DNA of 64,000 nt, taken from contig NZ_LR215035.1 of NCBI RefSeq assembly GCF_900660655.1, positions 558,001 to 622,000 on the forward strand. The letters are read 5' to 3'. This document shows positions 44,981-58,144 of this stretch, piece by piece; positions within the stretch are counted from its first letter, which is position 1, and each line of letters opens with the position of its first letter. A program made the position numbers and the translations under genes. The notes under the pieces are model-generated. The model made no database searches. It worked only from the letters and a program-made list of their open reading frames with translations, and had not been told where the DNA came from. Source of the DNA: Mycoplasmopsis anatis. GTDB taxonomy: Bacteria; Bacillota_I; Bacilli_A; Mycoplasmatales; Metamycoplasmataceae.

Positions 44981-45708
44981 TTTCTTGAACCAAAAAGTCT
45001 TAATAAATATCAAATCATATAAACAATATTGATAAATACTTTCACTGCATCACTAATTGCATCTTTAAGCATATCTTTAGTAGAATTAAATTCAAACATT
45101 GTGTTTTTCTTACTGATAATATAGAATGAGAAGAAAATGTTAATTCCTGATATAGCTAATCCGACAAGTGAATAAATCATCTCAAGTGTACTGTTAAACA
45201 CAAATAAACTTACTATAAATAAAACTAGAAATCCAAAAAGTAATATTATCGATAATATACTCATCACCTTAACTTTAATTAATTCAAAATATCCCACAAT
45301 TCCGCATGCAATAGTTAAAATAACTGAAACTAAGAATATTAGTGCGATTAATCAAAGTCTTTCAGTAGAAATACCATTAGCAACCATTGATATAAAGGTT
45401 ATAAAAGCCATATAAATAATTGTAAAAATATAACCTATAACTAGAACTGGAAATGGTAATTTTTTATATAAATAACTAAATAAAATCAGTCATACAAAAA
45501 ATACTATTGTTGAAATTAGATAAGTAATAAAAAATGTAGATGAGCTAAAATTATTTAATATAAAGTAAGTAACTTGTTTTGAAAAAATTCCCAAAGATAA
45601 AACTAACGTTCCGAATATAAATAATCCTATTCCTACAAAAATTAATGTAAGTGACAGATAAGAGTTTTTGGTTTTTTTCTTTGTAATTCCATAACTTAAT
45701 TCATTCAT
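44977..45708 (-). CDS. Bax inhibitor-1/YccA-like multi-pass membrane protein
   Basis: 243 aa with seven hydrophobic segments and a hydrophilic N-terminus, the layout of the BI-1/YbhL family. The loop and helix around PVLVIGYIFTIIYMAFITFISM and the late AISGINIFFSFYIISKKNTM fit the family only loosely (given parts: IISKKNTMFEF near the C-terminus). BI-1 proteins are calcium-leak channels or membrane-stress proteins; function in mollicutes is not known. The frame needs two TGA-Trp. Monocistronic between two convergent/divergent genes. Confidence 0.65.
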
Positions 45709-45761
45709 ATAAAAATTATATATTAAATAAATAATATTAAAAATAAAGATAATTAATTTAA

Positions 45762-47698
<1,937 letters not shown>

Positions 47699-47700
47699 AA

Positions 47701-47730
47701 TAAAAGTTGGAAACATAAATCCAACTTTTA
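47701..47730. terminator. Bidirectional terminator between parE and lemA
   Basis: Perfect 10-bp stem TAAAAGTTGG / CCAACTTTTA with a 10-nt loop, used by both convergent genes. Confidence 0.8.
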
Positions 47731-47735
47731 TTGTC

Positions 47736-48419
47736 TTAAATATTTGATAATCCAGACATGTCAACATCTTTTTTAGATTCTTTACTTGCTTCAAATAATG
47801 CCATTGAATGTAATTTCATCTTTTGGGCTTTAATAAGAATTGGAAATGTAAAAATTTCTGTATTAAACTCACTAACTCTTTTATTATATAATCTTCTACT
47901 TGCTGCGATTTCTGATTCGATGTACTCACTTGAAGACATTAATTCAGAAACTACTTTAGAAGCTTTTAATTCTGGATATGCTTCAACAGAAATATTAATA
48001 TCTCTTGAGATGCTTTCCATTAAATTATTCATTTCTTGAGTTGTTTTAGAATCTTCTGACATTCCTTCACTTTTTAAACTTCTTAATTTTGCAACATTTG
48101 TAAAAGTGTCTTTTTCAAATTTTAAATATGCCTTTGTTTCTTCAAATAGTTTTACTAATGTATCTTTTCTTTTTTGTAAATTAACATCAATCAATGATGC
48201 AGAATCATTCACTTCTAGTTGAAGTCTATTAAGTTTATTTGGTCATGATGAAATTCATTTATATGGTCAGTAAAATAATCCAAAAATTAATATGCAACTA
48301 ATGAAAATCATTAAAGCAAAAAGGACTTTTTGAGAAGTTGTAGCTTTTGGTGAAATGATTTGATTTTGTACGTTGATTTCAGTGTGTTCAGTTTGTTCTA
48401 TTCTTGTATCTATTAACAT
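47736..48419 (-). CDS. lemA: LemA-family membrane protein
   Basis: 227 aa: a short cytoplasmic N-terminus, one membrane segment (about residues 30-50), and a helical-bundle domain with the LemA pattern LNRLQLEVNDSASLIDVNLQKR, VEAYPELKAS and SSSEYIESEIAASRRLYNKRV (core EIAASRRLYNKRV). LemA proteins are widespread, of unknown biochemical role. GGAGAA precedes the ATG. It follows a large membrane protein gene by 8 nt, so the two are cotranscribed and may work together. Confidence 0.88.
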
Positions 48420-48427
48420 AAATTCTC

Positions 48428-50332
48428 CTATTTTTGAATTATAAACAATTCTTTCGATAGTTTAATTAATTCATTTATTATATTTTTCCTATTCATTCAT
48501 TCTTGTTGATTAACACAAATTGATATGCCAGCCTGATTACAATGGATTGCAAAATCATCAGGTAATATTTTGCACATTTGCTTAATTATAGATAAAATTT
48601 TGTTTTCCTTATCATTTAATTTATTGTTAAAAATGTTTTTGCCAAATCATAATCTCATCAATGATCAAATTTCATCATCATCTGAGTATTTTATCCCATT
48701 ATAACTATCTGCTTCGATTTTTGCTATCGCTTCATTGAAATACTTAATTTCTTGCTGAGTTAAAGAAATAGAAAACTCATGAAGAAATATCCTACTAGTG
48801 TTTCTAATAAAGAAAACAGTTTTTGGTTCACGCATTTCGTAAAATCTTCTATATTTAACTGGAATAACTTGTGGTCCAACATGTCTTCCTACTACTACAA
48901 CATTATCAATAAGATCCTTATGATAAAACGAATTATAATTCAGACTATAAATTACACATTCTCCAGCTTCATCATACATTTTGCCATTTTCAAATGTTAA
49001 TCAAGTATTTAGTGATGGATTATTTTTTCTAAAAGTAAAATATTTATCGTTATTCAGTACTGTTAATAAGTGCGTATTATCAAACTTTAAAACTTCATTA
49101 TTATCTAACTCATATGTTGTTGAAGTGCTGTAATTACCACTATAATCATATAATTCTCTACTAATTGCTGGTGGTATTAGCAATGTTGTTAAATCTTGCA
49201 GCACATTTTTTATGTAAAATGATACGCTTTTTTCAACTAATTCAATTTTATTATCCAAACTTTCTTCAAAGCTAAACGAATCAAGTTCTTCATTTTTTAA
49301 TAATGAAGAGTAATTAACTTCATGGCTTTTTACAATTCAGAAGTTACCACTCTTTGAGAAAATTGGCTTAGTATTATTCAAATATTTATACCAATTAACA
49401 TAATCCTCTTGTGCTTTTATTGTAAAAAACTGCAATAAATTTACTTCAGATTCTTTTTCATTGCTTTTTAAGTTAGGCTTTATAAGTTTATTAAACTCTT
49501 TATTTTCAAATTTATAATTATTTATAATACCTGAATTATCAAAACTTAGTTGTGGGGAAAAATTCGTTTTAAGTATCATGTAATCTTTATTGTCAATAAA
49601 CGGTGTATTTTCTCTATGATATGCAGTTAAAGTTTCAAAACTTGTTACTCTTTTCCCATTTACTACTTTAGTATAAGGAAAGCTTTCTGAATTAGAAGTT
49701 GTCACAATCTTGAAATATAAATCACTAAGTGAGACCTTATATATAGGTGTATTTTTATATCTAATTTTCAATAATGAATTTACTCCAACAACTTGTTCTG
49801 GAAGAGTATTTTTTTCAGTATTCGCGAATAATTCATTCAATAAATTATAATCAAAACTATATTCAATTTTAAAACCTAGATTTTTCATAACATACTCTGC
49901 AATTGTTTTTTTATCAACATTAGAAAAATATCCGGTTTTTAATCATATAATTCTACTTTTTTGATTATTAATTATTTTTGTATTTTCAAGTTTGAAAGCA
50001 TTAAAGTCAGAAATTATTTTTTTGTTTTCTTTATAAAACTTAAGGAAAAATAAACCAAAAATAAGAATAAATGAAATAAAAATTAAAAAATTGATAAATT
50101 TTCTTCAAATTATTTTATCTTTCTTCTTTCTTTGTTTGATATCCCGCGATATTTGAATGCATGATTCAGTCAAATTAGTAACTTCATTTCTATACTCGGT
50201 ATTTTCGCTATCATGCTGCTTAAAATAAATTTTAAGTATTTCATTGATCAATGATAAATTTTTTTCATATATGTTTTTTATAGGTTCTAAAGTATTATCT
50301 TTATAATTAAGATTGTCTTTTAGGGTGCTCAT
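48428..50332 (-). CDS. Hypothetical single-span membrane protein, 634 aa, upstream of lemA
   Basis: Residues 1-75 are charged and cytoplasmic, about 78-100 form one membrane helix, and the remaining 530 residues would be outside the cell. The frame uses many TGA-Trp. Around 48.7-49.0 kb the sequence DNVVVVGRHVGPQVIPVKY ... FFIRNTSRIFLHEFSISLTQQEI looks like a folded beta-rich domain with a helical end. In other bacteria LemA is often next to a large DUF3137-type membrane protein; that could be the relation here, but I cannot verify it by motif. Family not assigned. Confidence 0.65.
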
Positions 50333-50360
50333 TATTTTCTCCTATAATAATCATACAATA

Positions 50361-50366
50361 ATTATA
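50361..50366 (-). promoter_or_regulatory. -10 box of the membrane protein-lemA operon
   Basis: TATAAT on the minus strand 28 nt before the ATG, with TAGGAG between. Confidence 0.6.
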
Positions 50367-50369
50367 CTC

Positions 50370-50993
50370 TAATACATAAATCTATTTCTTACTAAACAGA
50401 AATCAGGAATTATTTTTTAGGGTAATCGAACCATTAAAATAATTTCTATAATTTTTTGAGATTTTATTAACTTCACTTAAATAAACTTTTTAGTTTAACT
50501 TTTTGTTTTTGGCATCCACCATATGAATATTACCGATATTACTTCTTTATAAGAAGGAATTTGCATTAAAAATGCAAGTTATTGAATGGATAAAATATAT
50601 ATAACAATAGTATTATTTTTTTGAATTTTATCTTCGATTTTATTAACCCTATCATATTTATTTATTTATTTATTTATTTATTTATTTTAGAATTAATTAT
50701 CATTCATAATAATTTTCATCTTTAACTGAATAAAAATGTGGTCTATATTTATTATCATCCTATTACACATCAAAAAATGATTGACAAATCTACTAAAACT
50801 TATATTTAATAATCCTTATTCAGTTTACTCATAAGTACAACGCATCAGTGAATAAAAAACACAATTAATAAGATAACTGTTATCAATTCACTTAACAAAT
50901 AATAGTTATTTTATTAAAAATAGTTTTATAAACTATAAATATAACTTAAAAAGTTGTTACGCTCATTTACATTATAAACATTTTAATTTTAAG
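50370..50993. other. 624-bp intergenic region without genes
   Basis: No frame of useful length. It contains an (ATTT)8 microsatellite (listed separately) and, on the minus strand near 50500-50545, a short protein-like reading KEVISVIFIWWMPKTKS-stop that may be a gene remnant. Confidence 0.45.
50656..50688 (+). repeat. (ATTT)8 tetranucleotide microsatellite
   Basis: Eight perfect ATTT units. It lies about 295 nt upstream of both flanking promoters, too far for a direct -35/-10 spacing effect. Confidence 0.9.
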
Positions 50994-50999
50994 TATAAT
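50994..50999 (+). promoter_or_regulatory. -10 box of the protease cluster, leaderless spacing
   Basis: Perfect TATAAT 6 nt before the ATG of the first permease, with no Shine-Dalgarno. Confidence 0.6.
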
Positions 51000-51005
51000 T
51001 AATAT

Positions 51006-51974
51006 ATGATTAAAAAGATTAATGATAAGAAGAAAATATTAATAAAAAGTTTATTTAGAATTAATTTCCCTTGGTTTATTACAATTTCAATTTTAGTAGC
51101 AATATCTTTAATTATGATTTTATCAACAATACCTTGAATTATTAATCATAAAGATAATATTACATGAAATATATATAACAATTATTACGGAAGATATTCC
51201 GTTTGAGTAAGTTCAATATTCAAAAATGGAATATTTAGTTTTAGTAATTACTCTTTTAGTTCAAATAGTTTTTTAACAATTTTAATCGTTGTATTTTTTA
51301 TAATTTCGGAATACAAAATTAATAGCATTTATTTTAAAAAGCATGCAATGCTACTAACTAAAGAAAAAAACATCAAATATATACCACTTATCTCATCAAT
51401 TTCTTTATGTTTGTATACTTTTCTTACTTTTATAATTATTGATCTTATAGTTTTTGCTATACTAAAGGATGTAAGAAATCAATTAATTAATGGTGCTAAT
51501 TTCACTTTTGAAAATTTTAATATTAATTTTTGAAAAAGTGAGTTTATAGTTATAGCTGAACAAGCTATTCATTACATTTTTTTAGTAGGATTAATTTATT
51601 CAATAATTGATCTTTACAGATATAAAATAAGCAATACTACCTGAGTAAAAATCAGTTTATTAATTCTAATTTTCTCTGTTGTTATTCCATTTGTATCGAT
51701 AATGCTTTGAAGAATAATTTTTAATGTATATCCTAATCAAATGCCATTAAAAATTATTCAATGAATAGTGATTTTGTTGAATCCATTTGATAGTAGTTTC
51801 ATCGGTGCCTACCCATTGTTTAGTGAAGAGTTTTTGTTATCTTCAGAAGAAATACAAAAGTTAATAATTGCTAATATTCAAAATATTAAGTGAATTATAA
51901 AAGGAATTTACATAGCTTTTGCAGTAATTTATGTTGTATTTCATTTTGCCTTCAAAAATCGAAAATATGAATAA
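51006..51974 (+). CDS. ABC-type permease 1 of the subtilase cluster
   Basis: 322 aa with six hydrophobic segments (about 22-43, 85-103, 120-150, 185-205, 218-240 and 295-312) and no signal peptide. The layout and sequence resemble the second permease 2 kb downstream: both have LISIPL/FIPLIFS-type third helices preceded by a K-E-K-N-I-K-Y-I-P-L / K-A-K-N-I-K-F-I-P-L motif, LLNPFDSSF / LLNPFDEWY, and a terminal KYE. They are therefore paralogues, probably forming a heterodimer served by the ATPase at the end of the cluster. No clear link to a named ABC-2 family by motif. Probable leaderless mRNA. Confidence 0.75.
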
Positions 51975-52042
51975 ATAAATTTCATCAAATATCGAAACAA
52001 TAACATCTATGATACAATTTACAGTATTAAAAAGGAGTGTTT

Positions 52043-53910
52043 GTGAAAAAAAGCAAAAAATTTTATTCATTATTATTAACTGGTACCATTGTTACAACAG
52101 CAATATCACTCGTTAGTATAAAATCAAATGAAAAAGAATTAAAAAAATCTAAAATAATTATTGAAGGTTTACAAAACTTTAATAATTTATCAATTCATGA
52201 CATCGATCAAGAAAGTGAAGTATTAGATAATTCCAAATTATCATTACTTATAGTTTTAAAAGAAAATATATCTGAAGATGAAATAAGTAAAATAATTGAA
52301 AAATTTAATAATTTTAAATGTAGTATAGGAATAGAACAAAGCAAATTATTGAATAATTTTTTAATAGCTTCTGTCGATTTGAAAGAAGATGATAATAAAT
52401 TATTGTTTGATTTTTTAGAAAAAAATAAATTTATTAATGTAGTATATGCAAATGTTGAAAGCGAATTTACTAACACAAGCATTTATCACACCAAGGAAAA
52501 AGCTCAAGAATATAAACTTGAAACTTTATATCTGAATAATTTCAAAGTCAATAAATATACTGTTGATTTTAGAGATGAAATCATTGATAAATTCAGAGAT
52601 TACATAAATAAAAACAATGATGAAAGAATAGGTGTAGGTGTTTTAGAAGTAGGTGACAAAACTAATTGATTCAACCATAACGCTTTAATTGAAAGTGTTA
52701 ATGATTACTACTTTGATACTTCAAAAGAAACAGGGCATATTATAATAAACGATTGATCTAAATTTTATGTCCCTCCTTTTTGAAATATTAAACCTCAATA
52801 TGGACAACATGCAACACAGGTAGCTTCTATTATAGCTGGAAAAAACGGAGTAAATCCATACTTAAAATTATATGGTGTCAAATTGAATTTATTAAACAAC
52901 AAAAAAAACGTATATAAAGCATTAGAAGATGAAGTTCTATATTTAGTTAAGCAAAAAGATTTGAAGATAGTAAATTCATCATGAGGTTTAATAACAAATG
53001 ATGAAAATTTAAGAAAATACAATTCATATTCTCATTACTTTGATGAAGTTGCTAGAAGAAATCCCGAAATATTATTTGTCTTTGCAGCTGGAAATAGTGG
53101 CGATGAAGATTCAATTGAAAAAAGAAAATTATCTGGCCCACAACTTTCATATAATTCAATTGTTGTAGGGTCGCATAATGCCAATAGGGAAATTAGTGAT
53201 TTCTCTTCATATGGTTCAAATTCTGGGAAGAAAGTTTTATTATTAGCCAATGGAGAAAATTATAATTTTAAGCAAAATCCAAATTCAAAAGGAACTAGTT
53301 ATTCAGCACCATTCATTTCTGGAGTATTAGGTAACACTTTAATAGAATATGCAGACAAATATGACTATGGTAAAAATAATATTATAGCAATGGCTGTTTT
53401 ATCTGCATCTACATCATTAGAATTCTCACAAATGAGTAAAGATTTTCAATCTGGATTAGATGATAGATTTGGTTCTGGTGTATTTAATTATTCTAAGTTA
53501 GATCAAGCATTCAATAATCTTAAATATATTAGATGAGAAAGAGAAAAAAGTACTATAAATAACAAAGATAATCTAAAAACAACTAAAAACGAAATTATAA
53601 TTGATGACCTTGAATTTAAACCAAATTCAAATATAAGAATGTCTTTGGCTTGAGAATTTAATGCTGAAACATTTTATGAAAAAGACAAAACAAAACCAGA
53701 TTTAAATGACTTTGATTTATATATAATAGATGAAAATAGTAAAATAATTGCTAAATCAGTTACTGAAAAAATAATATTGAATATTTAAGATTTAAAACTA
53801 ATGAAAAAGCAAAATACAAAATTAAAATAGTAAATTCAAGATTTGATCCATACAAAAATAATAATATTGAATTAGCTTTAAGTTGAACTGTAGATAGTAG
53901 ATATGAGTAA
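52043..53910 (+). CDS. Membrane-anchored subtilisin-like (S8) serine protease, frameshifted near its C-terminus
   Basis: About 622 aa if repaired. It starts at GTG 52043 behind AAAGGAG, with a signal anchor (6-25) and an I9-like propeptide (about 50-135). The S8 domain follows: GVGVLEVGD (about 198-205), YGQHATQVASIIAG (His256), AAGNSG (Asn351, oxyanion) and GTSYSAPFISG (Ser419). The normal catalytic Asp strand V-[IL]-D-[TS]-G reads V-L-E-V-G, so Asp may be replaced by Glu202, or Asp205 may serve. A beta-rich C-terminal domain follows. An A6 run (53766-53771) lacks one A: in frame 0 it stops after EKIILNI, and in -1 it continues EYLRFKTNEKAKYKIKIV to DSRYE. The end overlaps permease 2 by 8 nt. 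Likely processes substrates outside the cell, perhaps those moved by the transporter. Confidence 0.85.
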
Positions 53911-54838
53911 AAAAATATACAAAAAATTTATCTTTATAAAATTAATACTTAAACAAAATTTTTGATGGATACTATCAGTTTTAATAGGATTAGCAATAAT
54001 TTTTAGTTTTGTTTCTTTAACAATTCCTTGAGCGTTAAGGCAGGACAAAACATATAACATTGGACGCGGACCTGAACAAAGTCCTTTTGATGATTTTGTT
54101 CAGATGACTTTTCATTTGTACTTTGAAAAAGGATTGCTTCAATTCATAAATACAAACTTCTTTGTTCTAGGTTATTTAACATTTATAAACATAATTTATG
54201 TAATTAAATATAATTTCAGACTTAAAAATGTATTTCAAATAAAGAAACTAAATTCTTTAATTAAAGCTAAAAATATAAAGTTTATTCCATTAATTTTTTC
54301 ATTATTGTTATTTATTTTTACAATTGGTTCAATATTAATTTATGATGTATGTTATTACAAAAACGTTTTAAATGTGCAAAAAGATATATTTAATCTCGAT
54401 TTAAGTAAATTTTGAATAGATGAATTTTATATCGTACTTAAATTATTTCTTCATTATATATTTGTTATAGGCTTAATTTACTTGTTTATCGATATTTTCA
54501 AATTCAGAGTTTCAAAATTTATCACTCTTAAAATTGTGTCATTAATCTCGCTAATAGTTATAGTTTTACCTGCTATATTATGAATAGTAAACTCAAGTAT
54601 GAGACCAATAAACGATTCTTCAACTGAAACCAATAAAACTATTCATTTTGTGACATTATTATTAAATCCTTTCGATGAATGATATTTATTTTATATAGCA
54701 ACAACGAAGGAATTTATTGAAAGTTATTCATTAGAAAATCACGAACAGATTCGTTATATACTTAGAATAATTTATTCTTCTTTAGGATTTTTATACACTA
54801 TATATCATTTTGTAGCAAATAGGGGAAAATATGAGTAA
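53903..54838 (+). CDS. ABC-type permease 2 of the subtilase cluster
   Basis: 311 aa, six hydrophobic segments and no signal peptide. Paralogue of permease 1 (shared KAKNIKFIPLIFS and LLNPFDEWY positions and C-terminal GKYE). It begins ATGAGTAA, overlapping the protease stop by 8 nt, and ends with the same ATGAGTAA overlap into the ATPase gene, so protease, permease and ATPase are translated as one coupled unit. The long loop between helices 1 and 2 (RQDKTYNIGRGPEQSP) would face outside. Several TGA-Trp. Confidence 0.78.
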
Positions 54839-55580
54839 TGCAATTTTAGAAGTTAAAGATATTAAAAAGAGTTTTAAAAGTAGACATATTTCATTTAAGA
54901 AACTTGAAGTATTAAAAGGCATCAATTTAACAGTAAGTGAACAGCAAAAAATTGCAATCGTTGGTAAAAATGGTTCGGGTAAAACTACTTTAGTTAAAAT
55001 CATTGCTGGTTTTACTCAGCAAACTTCTGGTGAGATTTTATACAATTATGATTATGAAATCTCTCCTAAGGAAAAAATAGCACTACAATTTCAAAGCGAA
55101 ATAGATTTTTATAGACCATACGTTAAAAATATCTATAAAGATTTAATTTTAGGATTTAAAAAATTTCTAGATATGGAATTTGTGAATAAATTAGGTGAAA
55201 TTTTGATGATTAAAAAATATATGAAGCGAAGATATGATCGTCTTAGTGGTGGTGAACGCAAAAAAGTTGATCTATTCTTTACTTTATACAATAAACCTAA
55301 AATTGTTATATTAGATGAATTTACCTCTGGTTTAGATACTGATACTAGAGTAAAAATTAGAGAAGTAGTTGAAAACTATATCGATAAATATCAAGCAACA
55401 TTAATTTTAATCAGTCACAATGCTAACGAAATAAGAAAACTAGCTAATGAAATTTATGTTTTGGAAGATGGTGTTTTTAATAACCACATTGAAAATATCC
55501 AAGGTAAATTTACTAATGACGATGATTTAGAAACATTTATTCGTCAAATAACTAATACTATTGATGAAGTTAAGCTTTAA
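54831..55580 (+). CDS. ABC transporter ATP-binding protein of the subtilase cluster
   Basis: 249 aa, one nucleotide-binding domain: Walker A GKNGSGKTT (about 43-51), Q-loop FQSE, signature LSGGERKKVDL, Walker B KIVILDEF, D-loop SGLDTD and switch His in LISHN. All catalytic residues are present. Exporter-type (ABC-2/ABC-3-like) domain by its short length and LSGGERKK signature. Coupled to permease 2. Together with the two permeases it should form a transporter; direction and substrate are unknown. Confidence 0.92.
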   Translation: MSNAILEVKDIKKSFKSRHISFKKLEVLKGINLTVSEQQKIAIVGKNGSGKTTLVKIIAGFTQQTSGEILYNYDYEISPKEKIALQFQSEIDFYRPYVKNIYKDLILGFKKFLDMEFVNKLGEILMIKKYMKRRYDRLSGGERKKVDLFFTLYNKPKIVILDEFTSGLDTDTRVKIREVVENYIDKYQATLILISHNANEIRKLANEIYVLEDGVFNNHIENIQGKFTNDDDLETFIRQITNTIDEVKL

Positions 55581-55587
55581 GAAATAG

Positions 55588-55610
55588 GCAATCATATTGA
55601 TTGCTTTTTT
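55588..55610 (+). terminator. Terminator of the subtilase/ABC cluster
   Basis: Perfect 7-bp stem GCAATCA / TGATTGC, 3-nt loop, T6 tail. Confidence 0.85.
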
Positions 55611-55616
55611 ATTTAA

Positions 55617-55638
55617 ATAAAAAGTCACAATGTGACTT
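55617..55638 (-). terminator. Terminator of der
   Basis: AAGTCAC / GTGACTT, 3-nt loop, T5 tail on the minus strand, 4 nt after the der stop. Confidence 0.8.
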
Positions 55639-55642
55639 AATA

Positions 55643-56944
55643 TTATTCTAACCCTTGTTTATTCTTAAAGTTCATTTTTATCGGACAACCTTTGAAATTA
55701 AATGTACTTCTAAGTTGATTCTCTAAAAATCTTTGATATGAAAAATGAAGGAATTTTTTATCATTAACATAAAAATTGAATGTAGGAATTTTATCTAATG
55801 TTTTTCTAACAAAATAAATATTTAATTTCCCGCCATTATATGGTGCTGCTGGTTGAATCATTTGTGTTTCCATAATAAAATTTGATAATAAAGAAGGTTT
55901 GATATCTCTCTCAAGATTTTCTCTAACTTCATTTAATGTTTCAGTTAATTTATTCAATCTTTGATTATATTTAGCTGAAATGAATACAAATGGCACTCAT
56001 GGAACAAAATGTAAGGTATTTCTCATTTTTTTCTCAAATTGAGCCATTGTATTAGTTTCTTTTTCAACAAGGTCTCATTTATTTACTACTATAATAATTG
56101 GTTTATCATTTTCTAAAGCATAACCAATAATTCTCGCATCAAAATGCGATAATTCAGTTGTAGCATCAATTAAAATTAATGACAAGTCAGATTCACTTAG
56201 TGAGTTCATTGCTCTCATTAAAGCGTAATGATCAACTGATTCAACTAGTTTACTTTTACGCATTATCCCAGCTGTATCTATAACATTATAGAATTTATCA
56301 CCGATTTTTACTTTGGTTTTAACACTGTCTCTAGTAGTTCCTGCTATATCTGAAACAATTGAACGTTCTTCTTTGGCTAAATTATTTAATAATGAACTTT
56401 TTCCAGCATTGGGTTTACCAATGATTGAAAGCTTAAATAATTCTTCTTCTTGGTCTTCAGTGAAATCTAAGTTTTTAACAACTTCATCAAGTAGTTCACC
56501 AACACCTTCTCCATGAAGAGCACTAATTCTAAAAATTTCACCTCCAAGTTTATATAATGAGTAATCAAAATCTTGATTTGATTCTAATTTATTAGCTCCA
56601 ATAATTATTGGTTTATTTGATTTTCTTAGAATATTCATTATAAACGCATCATCGTTGGTTAATTCCATAGTTCCGTCAATAATAAAGATGATTACATCAG
56701 CTTCTTCAATTGCAATTTTTGCTTGAATTTGAATTTGCTCTTGAAATGGTTTATTTTCGATTTCGATTCCACCAGTGTCAATTATTTTAATTGTATGTCC
56801 AGTTCAAGTTATTGCTTCATATAATCTATCTCTTGTCACACCTGGTTCATCATAAACTATTGATGATCTTTTACCCACCAAACGGTTAAATAATGTACTT
56901 TTACCAACATTGGGTTTTCCAATAATCGCTACTGTATTACGCAT
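55643..56944 (-). CDS. der: Ribosome-associated GTPase Der (EngA)
   Basis: 433 aa with two tandem GTPase domains, the hallmark of Der: [14 protein letters not shown] (8-21) with EPGVTRDR and IDTGG, then [14 protein letters not shown] with DIAGTTRDS and DTAGI. A C-terminal KH-like domain follows ([10 protein letters not shown]-type segment, ending [15 protein letters not shown]). Der is needed for 50S assembly. ATG overlaps the cmk stop by 8 nt (ATGCGTAA). Several TGA-Trp. Confidence 0.95.
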
Positions 56945-57614
56945 CTATTTCCTCAGCTTTATTTTTAATTATATTTATTATATGTTCAACCACTTCATCA
57001 AAACTCATATTGGTACAATCGACTAAAATTGCGTCTTCTGTTTTATGAAGAGGATCTACTTCACGATTCATATCTTGAGCATCACGCATCTTAACATCAT
57101 AAAGCACTTCTTCATAATTGCTACTATAACCAAGTAATAAATTTTGTGCACATCTACGCTTAGCTCTTTCTTCAGGTTCGGCTCATAAGAAAATTTTAAC
57201 TTCAGCATGTGGCATTAACTTAAATGTTGTATCACGTCCATCAACAATAAAACCTTTATTTGTTTTAGTTATTTCTTGCACATAATCAACAACAAAATTT
57301 CTAACTTCCTGATATTTAGCAACTACTGCAGCAGCTTTAGAGATATGTTCGGCTCTAATTTGTGTTGAAACATTTTCTCCATTTAAATAAACACTTTCAT
57401 CTTCTTTAAGTTCAATCATTCCATTTTTTAAGGTTTTTAATACTGATGCTTTATCTACTAAATCAACACCCTCTCTTAAAGCATTTAAGGCAATTGCACG
57501 ATATAAACTTCCACTATTTATAGGAGTGTAAGATAATAATGTTGATATTTGTTTACTTACACTACTTTTACCAGCTCCACTAGGTCCATCAATGGCAACA
57601 TTAACTTTTTTCAT
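56937..57614 (-). CDS. cmk: Cytidylate kinase
   Basis: 225 aa. P-loop [15 protein letters not shown] near the N-terminus, [11 protein letters not shown] (NMP-binding), [18 protein letters not shown] and the LID-region RAKRRCAQ. Phosphorylates CMP and dCMP in pyrimidine salvage. GAGGG precedes the ATG. The cmk-der gene pair is common in Firmicutes and mollicutes. Confidence 0.94.
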
Positions 57615-57662
57615 AAATCCCTCATTGTTCTTTTATTATTCTTATTAATATACCATAATTTT

Positions 57663-58100
57663 TTAAATTTTAACTTGGTTCACGATAACTCTTGTAGTTT
57701 TGGTTAAATCAATAATAGAATCATCAACATTACTATCTTGAGTATTAAGATCAAGTAATCCACAAAGATATTTTACTTCATTACTTTCGAAAGAATATTC
57801 TTCCATAAAACTACTATCATAAATTTGTGAAAAAAGTTCAGTGAAGATATTATCTAATAACTCAAGTTTAGAGTTCATTTTAATAAACTGATTCATCTCA
57901 TCACTTATAGTTTTACTTGAAAGATTTTCATTATTTATAGAAATGTTAAAATCAAGTTTAGGGTCAATATTCTTAAATATTTTTTTTAGTTTTTTATAGT
58001 CTTTTTCAACTTCATGATTATTTTTCAAGCTTAAATTACAAAGCAAATCCAAATCATATAAATCTTTAATTTCATTAACTTCATTTTTATTTTTTAACAT
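57663..58100 (-). CDS. Hypothetical protein, 145 aa
   Basis: Charged, mostly helical, without membrane segment or signal. No TGA codon is used. It is divergent from ftsY with 44 nt between the starts and lies 48 nt upstream of cmk, so it may be the first gene of the cmk-der operon. The C-terminus (TKTTRVIVNQVKI) superficially recalls the end of GatC, but the length and the rest do not fit, so I leave it unassigned. Confidence 0.6.
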   Translation of the reverse strand: MLKNKNEVNEIKDLYDLDLLCNLSLKNNHEVEKDYKKLKKIFKNIDPKLDFNISINNENLSSKTISDEMNQFIKMNSKLELLDNIFTELFSQIYDSSFMEEYSFESNEVKYLCGLLDLNTQDSNVDDSIIDLTKTTRVIVNQVKI

Positions 58101-58144
58101 ATCAATATTTTACTTATTTTGCTTAAATTTTATAAAATATAAGT

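Noticed and set aside
57663-58100. gatC (amidotransferase subunit C)
   Set aside because: Only the last few residues look alike; the length (145 against about 100) and the internal motifs do not match.
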